In this document: in pieces, positions 1-5,062 of the stretch
Position numbering within the stretch: position 1 is the stretch's first letter
How the letters are laid out: each line of letters begins with the position of its first letter
DNA from: Cacconaster sp045617505
GTDB lineage: Bacteria; Bacteroidota; Bacteroidia; Bacteroidales; UBA932
NCBI GenBank assembly: GCA_045617505.1
Contig: JAZLIS010000092.1
Span: 1-25,593 of the forward strand
Direction of reading: 5' to 3'
Length of the DNA stretch: 25,593 nt
Translations under genes and position numbers: made by a program
The notes under the pieces: model-generated
Databases searched by the model: none
Told to the model about the DNA's origin: nothing
What the model saw: the letters and a program-made list of their open reading frames with translations, nothing else

Positions 1-335
1 AACAGCATCCAGTTGAAATAATATGGAGCCGTCTCGCACATCAGGGTACCGTCGACGTCGAACGTTGCCACCCTGTCCTGCGGAGGGACGTACCCCTTGC
101 AGTTAGGGTCGGTAACCGTGGCCACAAATGCCTTCAACTCCTTCAACGCAGGGGAATCCTGATTCCAGTACTGGAAACGTCCGTCCTTCCCGACACGAAT
201 CCGGGAGAGGAATTCACGTGTAACCTCGCCCTGCGGGACTATCGGTCCGTCAGGTGTGAGATTGTCTTTCTGGCAGGAAACGCTGCCGGAGAGTATGGCT
301 ATAATGGCCAGGACGATGAATGTGATTCGCTTCAT
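1..335 (-). CDS. HAD-family phosphatase-like lipoprotein (5' part, runs off the left edge)
   Basis: The gene reads leftward from an ATG at 335 and is cut by the window edge after 111 codons. The N-terminus is a lipoprotein signal peptide: MKR, then a hydrophobic stretch, then SGSVSC with the lipidated Cys at residue 21. Residues 91-98 read TFDVDGTL, the HAD motif I, with nucleophile and acid/base aspartates D93 and D95. A HAD phosphatase anchored outside the inner membrane is expected to release phosphate from organic phosphates; the substrate is unknown. Motifs II-IV lie outside the window, so activity cannot be judged. The gene diverges from the toxin-antitoxin operon and no functional link is evident. 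A weak promoter match (TAACTTCG on the minus strand, 363-356) sits just upstream. The HAD call is solid; the exact subfamily is not. Confidence 0.8.
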   Translation of the reverse strand, partial: MKRITFIVLAIIAILSGSVSCQKDNLTPDGPIVPQGEVTREFLSRIRVGKDGRFQYWNQDSPALKELKAFVATVTDPNCKGYVPPQDRVATFDVDGTLMCETAPYYFNWML

Positions 336-634
336 AATTATGCATAATAGACTTGCGAAGTTACATATATTCGGGCAAATCATGAAACAGTTTATTAAGC
401 CCCCCAGTTCAAATTCTTCTCCACGATTGCGTTTTGTGGATAGGTTTCAGGAAATAATTTATCATTCGCAACCAGTATTTCACATTCTCGTAAATAGCTA
501 TACTTTAGCTCATTAACTTTATGGGCACCTTAATTACAGTTGTATGTACATATGCGTTTAGAATAATGAGTATCCAGATTCGGCTCTTCTATTCGTCCTT
601 CAAGGTGTTGCACAAGAAGCGTGAAATCCACAAA

Positions 635-652
635 AGTTTAATATATTAGACT
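635..652. promoter_or_regulatory. 18-bp near-perfect palindrome, candidate HipB operator
   Basis: AGTTTAATATATTAGACT is a palindrome with arms of 9 bp, no spacer and one mismatched pair. It lies about 65 bases upstream of the promoter -33 element of the hipB-like gene. It shares the AGTTTA half-site with the second dyad at 695-714. HipB-type repressors are known to bind several palindromes upstream of their own operon, so an operator role is a reasonable inference, not shown. Confidence 0.4.
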
Positions 653-694
653 CGTAGATGATAGCCATGAGGGATTGTTCTTCTTTGGCCTAAT

Positions 695-714
695 AAGTTT
701 ACTTTAATAAACTT
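695..714. promoter_or_regulatory. Inverted repeat next to the hipB promoter, candidate operator
   Basis: AAGTTTA (695-701) and TAAACTT (708-714) form a perfect 7-bp inverted repeat with a 6-base centre. It ends three bases before the -33 TTTG of the operon promoter, so a bound dimer would block RNA polymerase. The half-site matches the palindrome at 635-652. This placement suits autorepression by the XRE protein encoded at 774. Confidence 0.45.
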
Positions 715-717
715 TTA

Positions 718-749
718 TTTGATAATAATTAAAATATGCCTTAACTTTG
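718..749 (+). promoter_or_regulatory. Bacteroidetes-type promoter of the hipBST-like operon
   Basis: TTTG at 718-721 and TAACTTTG at 742-749 are separated by 20 bases. This matches the TTTG-N19-21-TAnnTTTG consensus of the primary sigma factor in Bacteroidetes. Transcription would start near 755, giving a leader of about 20 bases before the ATG at 774. The location also argues against a TTG start at 747, which would lie inside the -7 box. Confidence 0.75.
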
Positions 750-773
750 TCACGATACATATATAGTAGACTT

Positions 774-983
774 ATGAACCTACAAGATACGATGAAAGTG
801 CGCCGTAAGTTCTTATCCCTTTCACAGGCAGATCTTGCGGAGATGGCAGAGCTCAGTCTCGCAACTATAAAAGATATTGAAAGAGGGGAAGGAAATCCTT
901 CAATTGCAACTGTATCGAAAATAATGGATGTCCTTGGTATGGAAATATTATATAAGGTACGAAATACGATTACAGAAGAATAA
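774..983 (+). CDS. hipB: HipB-like XRE-family antitoxin/repressor
   Basis: A 69-residue protein made almost entirely of a Cro/C1-type helix-turn-helix. Helices 2 and 3 fall around residues 18-39 (LSQADLAEMAELSLATIKDIERG), followed by the typical GNPSIATVSKIMDVLG segment. It would bind operator DNA as a dimer and repress the operon, and in the HipBST family it also contacts the toxin complex. The ATG at 774 is preferred over TTG 747, which overlaps the -7 promoter box. The stop codon overlaps the next start (TAATG), so translation of the second gene is probably coupled. The HTH identity is clear; the HipB role comes from the neighbours. Confidence 0.88.
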   Translation: MNLQDTMKVRRKFLSLSQADLAEMAELSLATIKDIERGEGNPSIATVSKIMDVLGMEILYKVRNTITEE

Positions 984-1303
984 TGAGACAACTTGGTGTA
1001 TATTATAACAATGCGAAAGCCGGGGTGTTGACTGAACATCATCCTGGAAAGGATTATGAATTCCGTTATGACTCAGTATATCTGCTTTCGGGGGGAAAGT
1101 CAATATCTGTGACACTTCCTAGAACGAAGGAGGCATTTGAGTCTGCGAATTTGTTTCCGTTCTTTACCAATATGCTACCGGAAGGAGCAAGCCGCAGCGT
1201 TATCTGCCGACGTCTTAGAATTGACGAAGAAGATTTCTTCGGTATGCTTACAGCTATGGCTGGAAGAGATTTCATAGGAGCGGTTCACGTTAAAACCATA
1301 TAA
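983..1303 (+). CDS. hipS: HipS-like protein: free-standing HipA N-subdomain 1
   Basis: A 106-residue protein matching only the N-terminal subdomain of HipA (the Couple_hipA region). Family landmarks are a G-V-L start, an F-Y-D segment followed by LPRTKE, then PFFTNMLPEGASR and an F-x-x-L...GRDFIGAVHV ending. In ordinary HipA this domain is fused to the kinase; here a stop codon separates them. In the EPEC HipBST system the equivalent small protein (HipS) is the antitoxin that neutralises the HipT kinase, unlike HipBA where HipB does so. The same role is inferred here. The start overlaps the hipB stop by one base, and the stop lies two bases before the next ATG. Confidence 0.85.
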   Translation: MRQLGVYYNNAKAGVLTEHHPGKDYEFRYDSVYLLSGGKSISVTLPRTKEAFESANLFPFFTNMLPEGASRSVICRRLRIDEEDFFGMLTAMAGRDFIGAVHVKTI

Positions 1304-1305
1304 AG

Positions 1306-2310
1306 ATGACAGATATCGTCAATTGTCCATCAAACCTTGATGAAGGTTACTCAACATACAGCCCTAAAGCACGTAAGGCTCTTTTTGACGGGAAGAAGAT
1401 TAGCCATCTCCTTGATTTTAACATAGATGAGTTCCGTACTGCCGGCGAAGTCGCTGAAGCTATGCGCAGAATCTCCGTTTCAGGAGTTCAGGAAAAATTT
1501 CCCGCTGTACTAAAGGATTCCCAAATAAGAATAGCTGGTGATGATGACCGTTCAACATATATTCTTAAACCGGCACCGTGGGATAAGACCCTTGCCGAGC
1601 GAAAACAGATTCCCGCCAATGAGAATCTGACCATGCAGATTGCCTCTCAGGTGTATGGAATCAACACGGCTGAAAATGGCCTGTGTTTCACGCCAAAAGG
1701 TGAAATGGTATATATCACAAAGCGCTTCGACCTGCTTCCTGACGGAACCAAACTTCTGATGGAGGATTTTGCTTCAGTTCTCGGACGTAACGAGCAGACG
1801 GACGGGAAGCACTTCAAGTACTGCGGATGCTACGAGGATATAGCTGACGCGATAAGGAAGAATGTGTCAGCCTGGAAGGTAGATATGGAAAGATTTTTCA
1901 ACCTCGTGGTGTTCAACTACATCTATGCGAACGGTGATGACCATCTAAAGAATTTCTCCCTTATTCTGCAAGGAGAGGATTACCGACTTGCACCAGCATA
2001 TGACCTTCTGAATACAAGTGTCCATGTGAATGGTGACGATCTGGGGTTGGATGGAGACCTTTCACCTAACATTGCCCGTAGCGATGTCTATGAAAATACG
2101 GGACATCCTTGCCGAGTCGATTTTGAGCGTTTTGGATTGCACATAGGACTGTTGGACTCCCGTGTTACCAGAATTCTGGATAGGTATATGATGTTGCCTG
2201 AAGCATCTTCGGCTCTTATAGGGCGTAGTTTCCTAGGAGACAAAGCAAAACGTCTTTACCTAAGAATAGTGAACGAGAGGATAGCAAGGTTTACCAGAGC
2301 ATCAGACTAA
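1306..2310 (+). CDS. hipT: HipT-like serine/threonine kinase toxin (HipA kinase core)
   Basis: A 334-residue HipA-type kinase lacking the N-subdomain carried by the previous gene. Visible motifs are the glycine-rich loop RISVSGVQEK (residues 55-64) with serines S57 and S59 in an S-x-S arrangement, KRFD (139-142), the catalytic loop NGDDHLKN (209-216) with likely catalytic D211, and the metal-binding segment APAYDLL with D233. Known HipA kinases phosphorylate aminoacyl-tRNA synthetases (GltX for HipA, TrpS for EPEC HipT) and stop growth; the target here is unknown. The S-x-S loop serines in HipT are autophosphorylation sites, so this loop may be regulatory. All key residues appear intact, so the toxin could be active. 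It is the last gene of the three-gene operon. Confidence 0.88.
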   Translation: MTDIVNCPSNLDEGYSTYSPKARKALFDGKKISHLLDFNIDEFRTAGEVAEAMRRISVSGVQEKFPAVLKDSQIRIAGDDDRSTYILKPAPWDKTLAERKQIPANENLTMQIASQVYGINTAENGLCFTPKGEMVYITKRFDLLPDGTKLLMEDFASVLGRNEQTDGKHFKYCGCYEDIADAIRKNVSAWKVDMERFFNLVVFNYIYANGDDHLKNFSLILQGEDYRLAPAYDLLNTSVHVNGDDLGLDGDLSPNIARSDVYENTGHPCRVDFERFGLHIGLLDSRVTRILDRYMMLPEASSALIGRSFLGDKAKRLYLRIVNERIARFTRASD

Positions 2311-2416
2311 TCAGACGAGTCTAAGTCTATCGAGGCACACATAACTTTTTTCGGGACACAGGATTCTCAGTCTGTCAAAAACATACGCGTGCACGTATCT
2401 TTCAATTATCAATGAA

Positions 2417-2599
2417 CTAACTACGCATAGACATATCGGGAGTCCCGTGTCCTGACCAGAAGATGAAAATATTGTCATCACCGTCGGCTTTGATGACCTT
2501 AGTGAGTCCGTCCCGCTGTCGGCCACAGAGGATGTCTCCTATCGCGGAAGTTTTACTTTCAAATTCATTTCCAAGTTCATTCAAATGCAAATTTGGCAA
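2417..2599 (-). pseudogene. Remnant of a C13/legumain-like (clan CD) cysteine peptidase
   Basis: About 60 codons on the minus strand read IGDILCGRQ, then KVIKADGDDN, then IFIFWSGHGTP before a stop at 2417-2419. The order 'DIL.GR...KVI...DDNIFIFWSGHG' matches the region around the catalytic histidine in C13-type peptidases (H of SGHG). The catalytic cysteine region that should follow is missing, as is everything before the GR segment. No ATG is available: the open frame begins at a TTG in AT-rich DNA. It is therefore a fragment with both ends lost, not a working gene. It supports the view that 2311-3090 is a recombination scar. Family assignment is by motif only. Confidence 0.5.
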
Positions 2600-2608
2600 T
2601 TTTTTGTG

Positions 2609-2616
2609 TAAATTTG
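2609..2616 (+). promoter_or_regulatory. Possible orphan -7 box
   Basis: TAAATTTG, followed by CAC as in other promoters of this window, lies five bases before the ATG at 2621. No good TTTG is found 19-21 bases upstream. It may be a promoter left from a gene that was deleted. Confidence 0.3.
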
Positions 2617-2620
2617 CACT

Positions 2621-2950
2621 ATGAATAGTGCCTACAATATTAGTGGAAACATTTTTCCTGTCCTTGCCGCCATTTCAGACAAAACGGAAAACGAGAAAGT
2701 GTTCGGGTTCAATACTTACAAACTGTTGGTGCTTGTCGCAGACCTGCCTGCTGAAAAGGTCAGAAAGATGCTGTGCCGTCACATTGCATCCTTGAGGGCA
2801 TCTTCCAAGAGGAGAGCGACAAAACCGGTAATGGATGATGTTGCGGAACTTATGGACTTCCATCATATGTCAGTGAGCGACAATCTGTTCCCTTCGATGT
2901 CACAACGCTCAAGTCCCCGAAAAAGCTGGGCGCCGACACTGTTACGATAA
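2621..2950 (+). CDS. Unrecognised short ORF, possibly a 5' gene remnant
   Basis: An ATG-started frame of 109 codons. Residues 1 to about 80 have a plausible helical composition (for example FNTYKLLVLVADLP, then EKVRKMLCRHIASL). From about residue 85 the composition becomes low-complexity and basic, just where a different frame (2839-3090) begins to look like real protein. The simplest reading is the start of one gene joined out of frame to the end of another. I do not recognise the family and propose no function. It could be a genuine small protein, since a -7-like box precedes it. Confidence 0.3.
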   Translation: MNSAYNISGNIFPVLAAISDKTENEKVFGFNTYKLLVLVADLPAEKVRKMLCRHIASLRASSKRRATKPVMDDVAELMDFHHMSVSDNLFPSMSQRSSPRKSWAPTLLR

Positions 2951-3090
2951 CAATGACGCGCACTGAAGGCAGTTATACGCCTGTTCCGAGAAAGATTCGC
3001 ATAGGTGTCGTCCGTAACGGGAAAATCCTGTGGTCCGACTGGTCGGCATCCACTACCGTCTCCGTCAGGGTTCCTCAAAAAAATGCTTAA
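2839..3090 (+). pseudogene. C-terminal fragment of an unidentified protein
   Basis: This frame is closed upstream by a stop at 2836-2838 and ends at TAA 3088-3090. From about 2875 it reads like the beta-rich end of a secreted or carbohydrate-related protein: PFDVTTLKSPKKLGADTV, then TITMTRTEGSYTPVPRKIRI, then a WSDWS motif and a VSVRVP ending. There is no ATG or RBS in frame before the protein-like part. The preceding ORF at 2621 is in another frame, so this looks like a 3' gene remnant. It stops 24 bases before the ROK start, so it may mark the original left boundary of the PUL. Confidence 0.4.
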
Positions 3091-3114
3091 TAATTCAATT
3101 TATCACATATCAGT

Positions 3115-4221
3115 ATGTACAAAAATGACAACAGGGTAGTTATGACCCTCGATGCAGGAGGAACAAATTTCGTGTTCTCCGCTATCCGTGGCTGCCGCGA
3201 GGTGGTCGAGCCAATCCGACTGGATGCCGTGAACGATAATATTGAACGTTGCCTTGAAGTCCTTGTCAAAGGATTCAGAATGGTTGAGTCCGCTCTTGGC
3301 GTGGAGAAGCCCGTTGCAATCAGTTTTGCTTTTCCGGGCCCAGCTGATTATGAGCACGGCATTATCGGGGATCTGCCCAACTTCCCGTGTTTCAGGGGAG
3401 GAGTTGCTATGGGGCCTTTCCTCGCTGACACATTCGGCATACCTGTATTCATAAACAATGACGGCAATCTTTTCGCTTATGGCGAGGCTCTTGCCGGAGC
3501 CCTGCCGGAAATCAATGAAAAACTCGCTGAAGCCGGCAGTTCGAAAAGATACAAAAATCTTCTTGGCTTGACTCTCGGTACGGGCTTCGGTGGAGGGGTC
3601 GTGATTGACGGCAGGCTTCTCAAGGGAGACAACGGATGCGGAGGTGATGTCTGGCTTATGAGGAATGCGAAGTATCCCGATCTCATCACGGAAGAAAGCG
3701 TGAGCATTCGTGCCGTAAAACGCGTATATCACGAAAATGCTCCCGAAGATATGAGAGACCCCAGTCCAAAGGAAATTTTTGAGATAGCCGAAGGTAGAGC
3801 GGAGGGCAATATGCTTGCAGCCCGCACTGCATTTGCGGAACTGGGACGTGTGGCTGCGGACGCCATCGTACACGCTCTTGATATTGTTGACGGCATCGTG
3901 GTGGTAGGCGGTGGAATAGCCAACAGTTGGAAGTTCATTTTCCCGGCAATGGTGGAGGAGATGAATTCCAGCCTGGGTGTTTTCTCCGGCGCGAAATTCC
4001 CCTGCCTTCAGATGAAGACCTTCAATCTTACTACGACCGAGGGTATGAGCGAGTTCCTCAAGGACAATTCCAAGCTTGTAACTGTTCCTGGGTCTGGATA
4101 TGAAGTCCGTTATTGCAACGAGATGAAGACAGGTGTCATATTCTCCCATATCGGGACAAGTACGGCCATTTCTCTCGGCGCCTACGCATATGCTCTGTCC
4201 CAGATAGACGAAAGTCAATAA
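3115..4221 (+). CDS. ROK-family sugar kinase (putative mannokinase)
   Basis: A 368-residue actin-fold kinase of the ROK family. Seen: phosphate-1 motif LDAGGTN (12-18), catalytic loop INNDGN (113-118) with likely base D116, phosphate-2 motif LTLGTGFGGG (152-161) and an adenosine-type VVVGGGIAN (262-270). The usual ROK zinc site (GH... CxCGxxGC) after the phosphate-2 loop is missing; only GDNGCGGD (171-178) is found. It is longer than typical ROK glucokinases (about 300 aa), with extra segments at about 130-145 and 290-340. Placed convergent to gntR and next to a mannose-6-phosphate isomerase, it probably phosphorylates mannose in the cytoplasm; this substrate is inferred. It lacks the N-terminal HTH of ROK repressors, so a kinase is more likely than a regulator. 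It may have its own promoter, though none is clear. Confidence 0.82.
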   Translation: MYKNDNRVVMTLDAGGTNFVFSAIRGCREVVEPIRLDAVNDNIERCLEVLVKGFRMVESALGVEKPVAISFAFPGPADYEHGIIGDLPNFPCFRGGVAMGPFLADTFGIPVFINNDGNLFAYGEALAGALPEINEKLAEAGSSKRYKNLLGLTLGTGFGGGVVIDGRLLKGDNGCGGDVWLMRNAKYPDLITEESVSIRAVKRVYHENAPEDMRDPSPKEIFEIAEGRAEGNMLAARTAFAELGRVAADAIVHALDIVDGIVVVGGGIANSWKFIFPAMVEEMNSSLGVFSGAKFPCLQMKTFNLTTTEGMSEFLKDNSKLVTVPGSGYEVRYCNEMKTGVIFSHIGTSTAISLGAYAYALSQIDESQ

Positions 4222-4231
4222 TTCCCTGTCG

Positions 4232-4287
4232 GGATATTACCGGGAGGCTTCTATTGTATATGTGAAACTATCCGCCCGGTAATATCC
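4232..4287. terminator. 13-bp perfect inverted repeat at the ROK/gntR convergence
   Basis: GGATATTACCGGG (4232-4244) and CCCGGTAATATCC (4275-4287) are perfectly complementary arms separated by 30 bases. The left arm covers the gntR stop codon and the right arm lies in the last codons of gntR (encoding GYYRAD). The element begins 11 bases after the ROK stop, so it could terminate transcription in both directions, although no U-tract follows and the loop is long. A protein-binding site is an alternative. Confidence 0.45.
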
Positions 4288-4959
4288 GATGTTATATTCC
4301 ACTGGCACATCGTTTTCATCATAGACGAACCTCTTCCTTATCAGGATGGGGTCGTTGGCGGATATATCCAGCTTTTCGGCAATCATCTCTCCGGCAAGCC
4401 CGGCTGAGATTTCTTCCTTCGAAGTCTTAACAACGATGCCGTATTTCTTTTCCAGCATCTCATACAGGGGCTGGACATAATCTTCTTCTCCGGTTATGGG
4501 CAACTTTGGGCTAAAGTATGAGATGAAGTAAACAAAAGGGTACTCTTTATTCCCTCTCAGACGCTCCAAGACCACGCATTTGGTATCTTCTGGTACATCA
4601 AAGAATCCCGCTATCCTACGTTCGGCCTTTTTCATTGAGAGGTGAAGTTCGAAATTGCGCACCTCTATGCCCATCATCTTCATCTCCTGGGAGAAACTGA
4701 GCCAATTCTTCACACCGCTGGTAATGCCTTTGCGTGTAACCTTCGTACCGACGCCTTTCTTTCTTATCAGAAGGCCTTCATTGACCAGTTTGCTTATTGC
4801 CTGTCGGAGTGTGTTCCGAGAGATATGCAGATATGCCGACAGTTCCACTTCATTGGGAAGAAACTTACCGTTCCGGTATTCCTCGGATTCAATCAGGGAT
4901 CTCAAAATGGCTTCCGCTTGTGCGTGAAGAGGAGTGGAGCTATTAGGGTTCAGTACCAT
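4237..4959 (-). CDS. GntR/HutC-type repressor with UTRA effector domain
   Basis: A 240-residue regulator. Residues about 8-70 form the GntR winged helix (PLHAQAEAILRSLI, then NEVELSAYLHISRNTLRQAI, then GLLIRKKGVGTKV). Residues about 90-238 form a UTRA domain that binds a small effector, often a sugar phosphate; its landmarks include VVLERLR, YPFVYFISYF and VPVEYNIGYYRADSF. ATG 4959 is chosen; a TTG at 4977 would extend it by six residues but lies inside the promoter. The gene is divergent from manA-susCDE, with the shared control region at 4960-5062, so it most likely represses the PUL and itself. Mannose-6-phosphate or a related phosphate would be a logical inducer (inference). Confidence 0.9.
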   Translation of the reverse strand: MVLNPNSSTPLHAQAEAILRSLIESEEYRNGKFLPNEVELSAYLHISRNTLRQAISKLVNEGLLIRKKGVGTKVTRKGITSGVKNWLSFSQEMKMMGIEVRNFELHLSMKKAERRIAGFFDVPEDTKCVVLERLRGNKEYPFVYFISYFSPKLPITGEEDYVQPLYEMLEKKYGIVVKTSKEEISAGLAGEMIAEKLDISANDPILIRKRFVYDENDVPVEYNIGYYRADSFTYTIEASR

Positions 4960-4962
4960 AAC

Positions 4963-5011
4963 ACAATTTTTACACAAAATTATAAAAAATAGTTTTTCTT
5001 ACAAAAATTGT
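4963..5011. promoter_or_regulatory. Candidate GntR operator: 9-bp inverted repeat spanning both promoters
   Basis: ACAATTTTT (4963-4971) and AAAAATTGT (5003-5011) are exact inverted repeats. The left arm overlaps the expected gntR transcription start. The right arm overlaps the gntR -33 box (5002-5005) and touches the -7 box of the manA operon (5013-5020). The right arm sits inside ACAAAAATTGT, itself palindromic. The geometry fits a repressor controlling both directions; binding is not shown. Confidence 0.5.
4975..5005 (-). promoter_or_regulatory. gntR promoter
   Basis: On the minus strand, TTTG (5005-5002) and TAATTTTG (4982-4975) are 19 bases apart, a full match to the Bacteroidetes consensus. 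The start site would be near 4968, leaving a leader of roughly 10 bases before ATG 4959. Confidence 0.7.
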
Positions 5012-5012
5012 A

Positions 5013-5020
5013 TATATTTG
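5013..5020 (+). promoter_or_regulatory. -7 box of the manA-susCDE-GH operon
   Basis: TATATTTG followed by CAC is a perfect -7 element, 42 bases before the manA ATG. A consensus TTTG about 20 bases upstream is not present (only T-rich DNA near 4990-4997), which suggests a weak core promoter or one needing an activator or derepression. No other -7 match precedes susC, so this is probably the main promoter of the operon. Confidence 0.6.
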
Positions 5021-5062
5021 CACAAACCAGCTATATGTTTGAACATTTATAATTCAGTTCAA

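Larger units (their letters stand above)
336..773. other. AT-rich divergent intergenic region
   Basis: About 440 bases between two divergent genes. I see no convincing coding sequence: the only sizeable open frame (256-516, plus strand) lies partly antisense to the lipoprotein gene and resembles no protein I know. The right half holds two dyad symmetries and a clear Bacteroidetes promoter for the downstream operon, listed separately. Nothing recognisable was found between about 390 and 630. Confidence 0.6.

Noticed and set aside
747..773. TTG start extending the hipB-like protein by nine residues
   Set aside because: It lies within the -7 promoter box and upstream of the expected transcription start.
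2290..2330. Short dyad AGACT...AGTCT at the end of hipT as a terminator
   Set aside because: Only about five pairs and no U-tract; too weak to call.
2311..2526. Minus-strand 71-codon ORF after hipT
   Set aside because: No recognisable composition or motif, and it overlaps the better supported peptidase fragment in another frame.
3103..4218. Long open frame (371 codons) antisense to the ROK gene
   Set aside because: It mirrors the ROK codon structure, has no recognisable motifs, and the ROK frame carries clear kinase motifs.
4934..5062. In-frame 43-residue N-terminal extension of the manA product
   Set aside because: It runs through the gntR 5' end, the operator and the promoter; the extension is low-complexity and unrelated to the enzyme.
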